From: Lachnospiraceae bacterium MD308
GTDB lineage: Bacteria > Bacillota > Clostridia > Lachnospirales > Lachnospiraceae
DNA: 64,000 nt
Direction of reading: 5' to 3'
Assembly: GCA_010206225.2 (NCBI GenBank)
Contig: VIQU02000024.1
Location: 1-64,000 of the forward strand
Shown piece by piece: positions 16,976-24,546 of the stretch. Both the position numbers and the translations under genes were made by a program. The stretch's first letter is position 1; the number at the start of each line of letters is the position of its first letter. The notes beneath the pieces were generated by a model, which saw only the letters and a list, made by a program, of their open reading frames with translations, was not told where the DNA came from and ran no database searches.

Positions 16976-17425
16976 ATGAAAGTAAACAGGCATGCAAAGA
17001 TCCTTGAATTAATCAACAAATACCGAATTGAGACGCAGGAGGAACTGGCAGAGCATCTGAACCGGGAAGGCTTTAAAGTGACACAGGCTACTGTGTCGAG
17101 AGATATCAGGGAACTTAAGCTTACAAAGGTGCCTTCTGACGAAGGAAAGCAGCGTTATGCGCCGCACAGGTCCGCAGACAGCAGTATGAGTGAGAAGTAT
17201 ATCCGTGTATTGAAGGACGGCTATGTGTCTATGGATATGGCACAGAACATTCTTGTCATTAAGACAGTATCAGGTATGGCATCGGCGGTCTGCGCTGCCC
17301 TTGACGCTATGAAATGGAATGAGATCGTGGGGAGTATTGCCGGTGACGATACCATCATGTGTGCGATCAGAAGTGTGGATGATACGGTCGCAGTCATGGA
17401 CAAAATCAGCAGAATTGTTTCGTAG
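16976..17425 (+). CDS. argR: Arginine repressor
   Basis: The 149-residue protein has an N-terminal winged helix (HAKILELINKYRIETQEELAEHL, VTQATVSRDIRELKL) and a C-terminal arginine-binding/oligomerisation domain (VIKTVSGMASAVCAALD, VGSIAGDDTIMCAIRS). It controls arginine metabolism genes. Its place between nadK and recN is a conserved Firmicutes arrangement and does not mean the neighbours are its targets. Confidence 0.94.
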   Translation: MKVNRHAKILELINKYRIETQEELAEHLNREGFKVTQATVSRDIRELKLTKVPSDEGKQRYAPHRSADSSMSEKYIRVLKDGYVSMDMAQNILVIKTVSGMASAVCAALDAMKWNEIVGSIAGDDTIMCAIRSVDDTVAVMDKISRIVS

Positions 17426-17433
17426 GAGAGAAT

Positions 17434-19113
17434 ATGTTACAAAGTGTACATGTAAAAAATCTTGCATTGATTGAAGAGATAGAAGTAGATTTTAAAGAAG
17501 GGCTGAATATACTGACGGGTGAGACGGGAGCCGGAAAATCGATTATTTTGGGTTCTGTGAATCTTGCGCTGGGAGGACGGTATACGAAGGATATCATCCG
17601 CAAGGGAGCGGATCATGGGTTTGTAGAGCTTACATTTTTTGTGGAGGATGAAAGACTCTTAGAGAGGTTAAGGTCCCTTGATATCTTTCCGGAGGACGGC
17701 ATAGTAGTGTTAAGCCGCCGTCTGATGGAGAAGCGGAGTATCAGCCGCATTAACGGAGAGACGGTCACGATGGGGCTTCTTAAGGAGGCGGCATCTGCGC
17801 TGATTGATATACACGGACAGCATGAGCACCAGTCACTTTTATATAAAAAAAACCATCTGGAGATTGTGGACGCATTTGCGGGGGAGGCAGTGAAAGAGTG
17901 CAAAGGGTGCGTCAGGGACGCATACAACGAATACCGCAGATACCAAAAAGAGCTGAATGAGGCAGGAATGGATGAGGCACAGAGAGCAAGGGAACTATCT
18001 CTCCTGCAGTTTGAGTCTGCCGAGATCAGGGAGGCCAATCCTCTGCCCGGAGAGGACGAAGAATTAGAGGGTATGTACCGGAGGATGGTGAACGGGAAGC
18101 GGATCGCAGAGAGTGCGGCGGAAGCTTACGCTTACACAAGCGAAGATGATGCAAGCGCCAGTGAGAATTTAAGCCGCGCCATCCGCGCCATGTCAGAGAT
18201 TGCGGAGTGTGATGAGGCGGCGGGAGAACTGCGGAGTCAACTGGAGGAAATCGATAACCTGCTCAATGATTTTAACAGGGAGCTTTCAGAATACAGTAAA
18301 AGCTTTGAATTCTCGGAAGAAGAGTTTTATGAGACAGAAAACCGTTTGAATGAGCTGAACCGTCTAAAGGTAAAATACGGGAACAGTGTGGAAGAAATCT
18401 TGTCCTATTGTGAAGAGCAGGAAAAAAAGATCGAGAAGCTTACGGACTATGAAAGCTATATTGACGGGCTTATTAAAAAATGTGAAGAGTCGGAAAAAAA
18501 GCTTGACAGGGATACAAAAAAGCTTACAAAGCTCAGAAAGGAGCAGGCGAAGCTGCTTGAAAGCGCCATCTGTGAGGGATTAAAAGAACTGAATTTCCCG
18601 GACGTACAGTTTCAGATACAGGTTGATAAGCTTGGAGATTTTACTGCAAACGGGAAGGACGACGTAGAATTTTTGATTTCTTTAAATCCGGGCCAGCCTG
18701 TGAAGCCTCTTGCAAATGTAGCTTCCGGCGGGGAGCTTTCGAGGATCATGCTGGCGATCAAGACAGTCATGGCGGACCGTGATGCGATAGAAACACTTAT
18801 ATTTGACGAAATTGACGTAGGGATCAGCGGGCGCACCGCCCAGAAGGTTTCGGAGAAAATGGCAGTGATCGGCAAAGGGCATCAGGTGATCTGCATTACG
18901 CATCTGGCGCAGATTGCAGCGATGGCGGATCATCATTTTGTCATTGAAAAGACAGTGGGTGAGATGGATACCCGTACAGATATCCGCCCAATGGATGAAA
19001 AGGAATCCATAGAAGAGCTGGCAAGGATTCTTGGAGGGGCAAAGATCACGGATGCTGTTATGCAGAACGCAAAAGAAATGAAAGAACTTGCAAAACAGGT
19101 AAAATTAAACTGA
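17434..19113 (+). CDS. recN: DNA repair protein RecN
   Basis: This 559-residue SMC-like ATPase is recruited early to double-strand breaks. It has Walker A GETGAGKSIILGS, a central coiled coil (about 150-370, many Glu/Lys heptads) and a C-terminal half with the ABC signature VASGGELSRIMLAIK and Walker B TLIFDEIDVGISG. The length is normal. A terminator follows, ending the operon that began near asp23. Confidence 0.95.
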   Translation: MLQSVHVKNLALIEEIEVDFKEGLNILTGETGAGKSIILGSVNLALGGRYTKDIIRKGADHGFVELTFFVEDERLLERLRSLDIFPEDGIVVLSRRLMEKRSISRINGETVTMGLLKEAASALIDIHGQHEHQSLLYKKNHLEIVDAFAGEAVKECKGCVRDAYNEYRRYQKELNEAGMDEAQRARELSLLQFESAEIREANPLPGEDEELEGMYRRMVNGKRIAESAAEAYAYTSEDDASASENLSRAIRAMSEIAECDEAAGELRSQLEEIDNLLNDFNRELSEYSKSFEFSEEEFYETENRLNELNRLKVKYGNSVEEILSYCEEQEKKIEKLTDYESYIDGLIKKCEESEKKLDRDTKKLTKLRKEQAKLLESAICEGLKELNFPDVQFQIQVDKLGDFTANGKDDVEFLISLNPGQPVKPLANVASGGELSRIMLAIKTVMADRDAIETLIFDEIDVGISGRTAQKVSEKMAVIGKGHQVICITHLAQIAAMADHHFVIEKTVGEMDTRTDIRPMDEKESIEELARILGGAKITDAVMQNAKEMKELAKQVKLN

Positions 19114-19140
19114 TTGAAAATTGAAATTCTTCACATACTA

Positions 19141-19175
19141 AGGATAGATATCTGGCCGGGTATCTATCTTTTTTT
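19141..19175 (+). terminator. Rho-independent terminator after recN
   Basis: The stem GATAGATA (19143-19150) with TATCTATC (19161-19168) is extended by a wobble pair and an A-T pair. It has a 10-nt loop and is followed by a run of T. Confidence 0.8.
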
Positions 19176-19214
19176 GCGGCACGGATATTAGTTTTTGTGA
19201 AGAAAGGGATTATT

Positions 19215-20273
19215 ATGCGCAGATATTGGTACAGAAGAATTTTAATCATGGTTGTAGTGTTTTGCATTGCCGTAGGAGGCGGCTATTACTTAATTGACAG
19301 CAAAAAGCAGATGTTCCGTCAGGAGGTCAGCGCCAGCACCTCGGATGAGACGATGGTGATCCCGGGAGGTATGCCGATCGGTATTTATCTTGAGACGGAG
19401 GGAGTCATGGTGCTTGGGACGGGAGAGATCACCGGAATAGACGGGATGAAGCATGAACCATCCGCACATAAGGTAAAGGCCGGAGATTATATTACTGCTA
19501 TCAATCATCAGAAAATCAAAGATAAATCGGAGCTTATGGAGGCGGTGAAGCTGCTTGACGGCGACGAGGTAATCTTAGATATCCACCGGAAGGATGAAGA
19601 TATAGAGATAAAGACACAGGCGGTCAAATTTGACGCTGATGAGTATAAGCTTGGAATCTGGGTCCGGGACAATGCTCAGGGACTCGGTACGGTTACATTT
19701 TTGGATGCCAAAAGCCGGTTTGGCGCATTGGGACACGGAATTCATGATATTGATACGAACGAGCTTTTAGATATTTCCGGAGGGACATTGTATACGACGA
19801 GTATCAAAGACATCCAGAAAGGGGAGGATGGGATACCCGGCGGGATGGAAGGGATCATCATCTATAATAATTATAATGTTCTGGGCAGTATCACACGAAA
19901 CAGCGAGGCGGGGATCTTCGGGACGATTGACCGAATCGATGCATTGTTCTCGGATCAGACTCCCGTGAGTACGGCAGCGAAAGAAGAGATCAAGGAAGGT
20001 CCTGCAATCATACGGTGCGCGGTAGAAGGCAAGGTTAAAGAATATGAGGTGGAGATTACCGGAGTGGATCTGGGTACCAGCGAGGTGAACAAAGGAATCA
20101 TCCTGAAGGTGACGGATGAAAAGCTCCTCGAGGTGACAGGAGGAATCGTACAGGGGATGAGCGGTTCGCCGATTCTGCAGGATGGGAAGATTGTAGGCGC
20201 GGTGACGCATGTTTTTGTAAACAATCCGACAAAAGGATATGGAATTTTCATTGAAAATATGTTAAAACAATAA
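19215..20273 (+). CDS. spoIVB: SpoIVB serine peptidase (S55), sporulation checkpoint protease
   Basis: In the forespore this protease signals across to activate sigma-K processing in the mother cell. There is an N-terminal membrane anchor (about residues 6-24, RILIMVVVFCIAVGGGYYLI), a PDZ domain (about 70-140, KAGDYITAINHQKIKDKSEL) and the S55 peptidase domain with ALGHGIHDIDT (His) and QGMSGSPILQDGKIVGAVTHV (Ser). The ATG at 19215, preceded by GAAAGGGA, is preferred to the GTG at 19197. The product has 352 residues. It lies just before spo0A, as in Bacillus and Clostridium. Confidence 0.95.
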   Translation: MRRYWYRRILIMVVVFCIAVGGGYYLIDSKKQMFRQEVSASTSDETMVIPGGMPIGIYLETEGVMVLGTGEITGIDGMKHEPSAHKVKAGDYITAINHQKIKDKSELMEAVKLLDGDEVILDIHRKDEDIEIKTQAVKFDADEYKLGIWVRDNAQGLGTVTFLDAKSRFGALGHGIHDIDTNELLDISGGTLYTTSIKDIQKGEDGIPGGMEGIIIYNNYNVLGSITRNSEAGIFGTIDRIDALFSDQTPVSTAAKEEIKEGPAIIRCAVEGKVKEYEVEITGVDLGTSEVNKGIILKVTDEKLLEVTGGIVQGMSGSPILQDGKIVGAVTHVFVNNPTKGYGIFIENMLKQ

Positions 20274-20459
20274 AAGAACAGGAATCGACGGCTCTTGCAT
20301 GGAGATGTTTCCGAAAAAGGTCATAATATGCAAAATGCAATAACAACCCGTCGAAATAAGAATTATTTATCCGACAGCATTTTCTTGTCTTGCCATATAA
20401 TGAACCCTTATAATTGAACATGACACGTTTTTACAATTATGAAAGGGGGAATACGTAAT
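20274..20459 (+). promoter_or_regulatory. spo0A upstream region with possible 0A boxes
   Basis: This 186-bp gap carries a TATAAT at 20396-20401 and two 6-of-7 matches to the Spo0A box TGTCGAA: CGTCGAA at 20349-20355 and, on the other strand, TCCGACA at 20370-20376. Autoregulation of spo0A is known in Bacillus. The matches are short and could be chance. Confidence 0.35.
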
Positions 20460-21254
20460 ATGAGTGGGATAAGTGTGGCAATTGCCGATGATAATGAAAG
20501 AATTTTGGATTTATTAGGCGATGTGATCGGCTCGGACAAAGACTTAAATCTTGTTGGAAAGGCAAATAACGGGGAGGATGCATACGAGCTGATACGCAGC
20601 AAACAGCCGGATGTTGTCCTGTTGGATCTGATTATGCCAAAGATGGACGGGCTTAGCGTCATGGAGCAGATCAATCATGACAAGGAGATAAGAAAGCATC
20701 CGAATTTCATTGTGATCACGGCGATCGGACAGGAGAGAATTACGGAAGATGCATTTAAAAAGGGGGCTAATTATTACATTTTAAAACCATTTAACAATGA
20801 GATGGTGCTGAACCGTGTCAAGAGCGCCAGACAATTGTTAAAAAGCGAGATGGCGGGCATAAAGACAGAAAAGCTTAAGACAGATCAGCAGAGCATGTCA
20901 GTAAATCTGGAAGCGCGGGTGACGGATATGATACATGAGATCGGGATTCCGGCCCATATAAAAGGGTATCATTACCTGCGTGATGCCATTATCATGGCGG
21001 TGGATGATATGGATGTGCTGAATGCGATCACGAAGATCTTATATCCAACCATCGCAAAGAACCATAAGACAACGGCAAGCAGGGTGGAACGGGCGATCCG
21101 GCATGCGATCGAGGTAGCATGGAGCAGAGGGAAGCTGGATACGCTTGACGACCTTTTCGGGTATACGGTGAGCAACGGTAAGGGGAAGCCCACCAACTCG
21201 GAATTTGTAGCATTGATTGCAGATACGATCAGATTAGAATATAAAAACAGATAA
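20460..21254 (+). CDS. spo0A: Sporulation master regulator Spo0A
   Basis: The protein has an N-terminal receiver domain (acidic pocket Asp10-Asp11, phosphoacceptor Asp56 in [14 protein letters not shown], Lys in YYILKPF) and the specific Spo0A DNA-binding domain ([41 protein letters not shown]). Phosphorylated Spo0A starts sporulation. The ATG at 20460 follows GAAAGGGGGA at the proper distance and gives 264 residues, so the upstream ATG at 20439 is rejected. Its presence next to spoIVB shows the organism is, or descends from, an endospore former. Confidence 0.97.
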   Translation: MSGISVAIADDNERILDLLGDVIGSDKDLNLVGKANNGEDAYELIRSKQPDVVLLDLIMPKMDGLSVMEQINHDKEIRKHPNFIVITAIGQERITEDAFKKGANYYILKPFNNEMVLNRVKSARQLLKSEMAGIKTEKLKTDQQSMSVNLEARVTDMIHEIGIPAHIKGYHYLRDAIIMAVDDMDVLNAITKILYPTIAKNHKTTASRVERAIRHAIEVAWSRGKLDTLDDLFGYTVSNGKGKPTNSEFVALIADTIRLEYKNR

Positions 21255-21257
21255 GTA

Positions 21258-21299
21258 CTTTCTTTCTTCGTAAAATTGCGGTATAATGAAAGAAGTACA
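21258..21299 (+). promoter_or_regulatory. glgA promoter region flanked by inverted repeat
   Basis: A perfect -10 TATAAT (21282-21287) lies inside an interrupted inverted repeat, GTACTTTCTTTC and GAAAGAAGTAC. The -35 region is weak (TTTCTT-like). The repeat could be an operator for glgA or a stem at the 5' end of its transcript. Confidence 0.4.
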
Positions 21300-21329
21300 G
21301 TACATACCGCGAGGATGGGAGGAAGAATC

Positions 21330-22766
21330 ATGAAAAAAATACTTTTTGCAACTTCAGAGGCAGTGCCTTTTATAAAGACAGGCGGATTGGCGGACGTAGC
21401 GGGTTCCCTGCCGAAATATTTCAACAATGAAAAGTATGATGTACGGGTAATGTTACCGAAATATATGTGCATGAAAGACATTTGGAAAGAAAAATTACAG
21501 TATAAGACACATTTTTATATGGATTTAAATTGGAGAAAACAGTATGTAGGTGTTCTGGAAACAGAATATGACGGAATTACTTTTTACTTTATAGATAATG
21601 AATATTACTTTAACGGCTTTGCGCCGTACGGTGATATGTATGCGGATATTGAGAAATTTGCATTTTTCTCAAAGGCAGTTTTAAGCGCCCTGCCGCTCAT
21701 TGACTTCAGACCTGACATTATTCACTGTCACGACTGGCAGACTGGACTGGTTCCGATTTATCTCGATAATTTCCGCTTTGGCAACGAATATTATCGTGGA
21801 ATTAAGACAATCATGACAATACATAACCTAAAATTCCAGGGGACATGGGATACGAAGCGTGTAAGGGACATTACAGGGCTGCCGCAGTACTATTTTGCGC
21901 CGGATAAGCTGGAGGCATATAAGGATGCCAATTACTTAAAGGGCGGAATTGTATACGCGGACAGAGTTACTACAGTGAGCAATACTTATGCAGAGGAGAT
22001 TAAGACGCCGTTCTACGGAGAACGTTTGGACGGCCTTATGAATGCCCGCGCGAATTGTCTGTCAGGTATTGTGAACGGTATTGATTATGAAGACTTCAAT
22101 CCGGAGACGAATCCTCACATCGTGAGCAATTATTCCGTATCGAACTTCCGGAAGGAAAAGGTTAAGAATAAGATCGAGCTTCAGAAGGAGCTGAATCTTG
22201 CGCAGGATCCGAAGGTGATGATGATCGGTGTTGTATCACGTCTGACAGACCAGAAAGGCTTCGACCTCGTAGCCTGCGTGCTTGATGAGTTGTGTCAGGA
22301 TGCGATCCAGCTTGTTGTGCTCGGGACAGGTGAAGAGCAGTATGAGAATATGTTCCGGCACTTCGCATGGAAGTATTCGGGCAAGGTTTCTGCAAATATT
22401 TATTATTCAGATCCGATGTCTCACAAGATTTACGCATCGTCTGACGCATTCCTTATGCCGTCTTTGTTCGAGCCATGCGGATTGAGTCAGCTTATGAGCC
22501 TTCGGTATGGAACCGTGCCGATCGTAAGGGAGACGGGAGGACTGAAAGATACGGTTGAGCCGTATAATGAGTTCGAGAAGACCGGAACAGGCTTTAGCTT
22601 TACCAATTATAACGCTCATGAGATGATGGCAACGGTGCGCTATGCGGAATGCATTTACTATGATAAGAAGAGGGATTGGAATAAGATTGTCGAGCGAGGC
22701 ATGAATAAGGATTTCTCGTGGAAAAATTCCGCGAAGCAGTACGAAGAATTGTATGAAAGTATGTAA
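21330..22766 (+). CDS. glgA: Glycogen synthase (ADP-glucose type)
   Basis: This GT5-family enzyme transfers glucose from ADP-glucose to glycogen. The substrate-binding KTGGLADVAGSLPK motif is near the N terminus, and the C-terminal half has SRLTDQKGFDL, PSLFEPCGLSQLMSLRYG and the ETGGLKDTV signature. The ATG at 21330 with GGGAGGAAG before it gives 478 residues, the usual length; the longer frame starts upstream of the -10 element. It stands alone as a single-gene unit between its own promoter and a strong terminator, with no glgB/C/D/P nearby. Confidence 0.95.
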   Translation: MKKILFATSEAVPFIKTGGLADVAGSLPKYFNNEKYDVRVMLPKYMCMKDIWKEKLQYKTHFYMDLNWRKQYVGVLETEYDGITFYFIDNEYYFNGFAPYGDMYADIEKFAFFSKAVLSALPLIDFRPDIIHCHDWQTGLVPIYLDNFRFGNEYYRGIKTIMTIHNLKFQGTWDTKRVRDITGLPQYYFAPDKLEAYKDANYLKGGIVYADRVTTVSNTYAEEIKTPFYGERLDGLMNARANCLSGIVNGIDYEDFNPETNPHIVSNYSVSNFRKEKVKNKIELQKELNLAQDPKVMMIGVVSRLTDQKGFDLVACVLDELCQDAIQLVVLGTGEEQYENMFRHFAWKYSGKVSANIYYSDPMSHKIYASSDAFLMPSLFEPCGLSQLMSLRYGTVPIVRETGGLKDTVEPYNEFEKTGTGFSFTNYNAHEMMATVRYAECIYYDKKRDWNKIVERGMNKDFSWKNSAKQYEELYESM

Positions 22767-22769
22767 GAT

Positions 22770-22813
22770 TAAAAAAAATGGTCATCGCCCTTTTGGGTGA
22801 TGACCATTTTTTC
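22770..22813 (+). terminator. Rho-independent terminator after glgA
   Basis: A 13-bp stem (22778-22790 with 22795-22807, one G-T pair) with a TTTT loop is preceded by an A-run and followed by TTTTTT. It could act in both directions. Confidence 0.9.
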
Positions 22814-22909
22814 TTGCATTTTTCACGGATTTGTTTTATTGTATATAGCGAATAATTCATTACAGTACAGTGTGAAATACAATTTATATACGATAAGGAG
22901 AGTGGAATT

Positions 22910-23794
22910 ATGAAAATCAAGGATATTCTAAAAGAGACTGCCCCGCATATTTCCTTCGAGGTATTCCCACCGAAAACAGATGCAGGATTTGAGAGCGTTC
23001 TTGCTGCGACAGACCGAATCGCAGCATTAAAACCGTCATACATCAGCGTTACATACGGCGCCGGCGGAGGTACGAGCAAAAACACGGTAAATATAGCATC
23101 CCACATCAAGGACGATCTGGGAGTGACAAGTCTTGCCCATCTTACCTGTGTATCTTCCACAAGGGAACATGTACAGGAAGTGATTCGGCAGCTTAAGGAA
23201 AAGGAGATTGAAAATGTTCTTGCGCTTCGGGGAGATATCCCGAAGAATTCAGAATTTCCGCTTCCTGATCAATACAAATATGCAAGTGAATTAGTTAAGG
23301 AGATGAAAGAGCAGGGGGATTTCTGCATTGGCGCGGCATGCTATCCGGAAGGCCATGTGGATACAGAGTTTAAGAGGGACGACATTAATAATTTAAAGAT
23401 TAAGGTGGACTGCGGCGTGGATTTTTTAACAACGCAGATGTTTTTTGAGAACAGCATATTTTATAATTTCCTTTATAAAATCCGCGAGAAAGGAATCATG
23501 GTTCCGGTATTGCCGGGTATCATGCCTGTGACACACAAGAGTCAGGTGGAAAGAATCTGCAATATGTCAGGAACGGTGCTTCCTCAAAGATTCATTGATG
23601 TGGTAGAGCGGTTCGGAGATAATCCAAAGGCGATGAGACAGGCAGGAATCGCTTACGCGACAGATCAGATCATAGATCTGTTTGCAAATGGGATCAATCA
23701 TGTGCATATTTATTCTATGAATAAGCCGGAGGTGGCGGAAGCCATCATGAATAATCTGTCAGAGATCGTAGTTAAGACAGAGATCCACAGTTGA
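22910..23794 (+). CDS. metF: 5,10-methylenetetrahydrofolate reductase
   Basis: This 294-residue flavoprotein makes 5-methyl-tetrahydrofolate for methionine synthesis. Recognised family parts are FEVFPPKTDAGFESVL, YISVTYGAGGGTSKNTV, VLALRGDIP, GAACYPEGH and FLTTQMFFEN. The ribosome binding site AAGGAGAG precedes the ATG. The two genes that follow encode the B12-dependent methionine synthase that uses its product, so 22910-26943 is a methyl-transfer operon. No SAM riboswitch is seen in the short upstream gap. Confidence 0.95.
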   Translation: MKIKDILKETAPHISFEVFPPKTDAGFESVLAATDRIAALKPSYISVTYGAGGGTSKNTVNIASHIKDDLGVTSLAHLTCVSSTREHVQEVIRQLKEKEIENVLALRGDIPKNSEFPLPDQYKYASELVKEMKEQGDFCIGAACYPEGHVDTEFKRDDINNLKIKVDCGVDFLTTQMFFENSIFYNFLYKIREKGIMVPVLPGIMPVTHKSQVERICNMSGTVLPQRFIDVVERFGDNPKAMRQAGIAYATDQIIDLFANGINHVHIYSMNKPEVAEAIMNNLSEIVVKTEIHS

Positions 23795-23836
23795 TTTTTT
23801 TAATGAACAAAAATGTCGGAGATGAAAGAGAATAAT

Positions 23837-24478
23837 ATGGAGCATATGGTGAGGGAGGCTGTCCGGTATCTGGGTTATGGAAAGCATGAGGCGGATGAAA
23901 AGACTTTTCAGTTGATCCGGGAATGCTTTGAAGAACTGGAGAGAATTGCGAAGAAGAGGATCGTGTACCGCATATTTGACCTTTGCATGGCAGAGGACGG
24001 GTGTATTGAGATTGGAAGAATGCATATTGAGAGCAAAGGACTTTTGAGAAACCTTAGCGGATGCGAGAAGGTGATCTTGCTGGGAGCGACTCTTGGGGTG
24101 GAGGTCGATCTGGCTATGAAACGATATTCCTATACGGATATGGCGAAGATGGTGGTGCTTCAGGCATGCGCGGCAGCGCAGCTTGAGGAATATGTGGACG
24201 AGTGCCAGAAAAAGCTTGGGGAAGAGATGGAAAAGGAGGGGTATTTTTTAAGGCCCAGATTCAGTCCCGGGTACGGGGATTTTTCCATTCTTCATCAGAA
24301 GGAGATTCTTGCTATGGCGGATACGGCAAGGCGGATCGGGCTTACGATGACAGACGGTAGTATGCTGACGCCCACAAAATCCGTGACGGCTCTGATCGGG
24401 CTTGGAAGGGAGAACGAAAACTGCCATATCGGGGGCTGCGAAGCCTGTGATAAAACGGACTGTACTTACCGCAGATGA
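23837..24478 (+). CDS. Stand-alone methionine synthase (MetH) activation-domain protein
   Basis: The protein corresponds to the C-terminal reactivation domain of MetH, which binds AdoMet and reductively remethylates cob(II)alamin. Family features are GLLRNLSGCEKVILLGATLGVEVD, AQLEEYVDECQKKLGEE, RPRFSPGYGDFSILHQ and the end GCEACDKTDCTYRR with clustered cysteines. Start choice: 23837 (214 residues) has a plausible ribosome binding site, while the upstream ATGs at 23813 and 23822 are also possible. The gene runs 4 bp into the longest frame of metH, and that MetH lacks this domain, so the two proteins act together. Confidence 0.85.
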   Translation: MEHMVREAVRYLGYGKHEADEKTFQLIRECFEELERIAKKRIVYRIFDLCMAEDGCIEIGRMHIESKGLLRNLSGCEKVILLGATLGVEVDLAMKRYSYTDMAKMVVLQACAAAQLEEYVDECQKKLGEEMEKEGYFLRPRFSPGYGDFSILHQKEILAMADTARRIGLTMTDGSMLTPTKSVTALIGLGRENENCHIGGCEACDKTDCTYRR

Positions 24479-24546
24479 AACTGGTACATCAATATTTATG
24501 CAATCATGTACGAGGAAATAGCAATATAGAAAAAGGAGCAGGACAG

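Noticed and set aside
22814-22909. SAM or cobalamin riboswitch before metF
   Set aside because: Too short and none of the conserved sequences is present.
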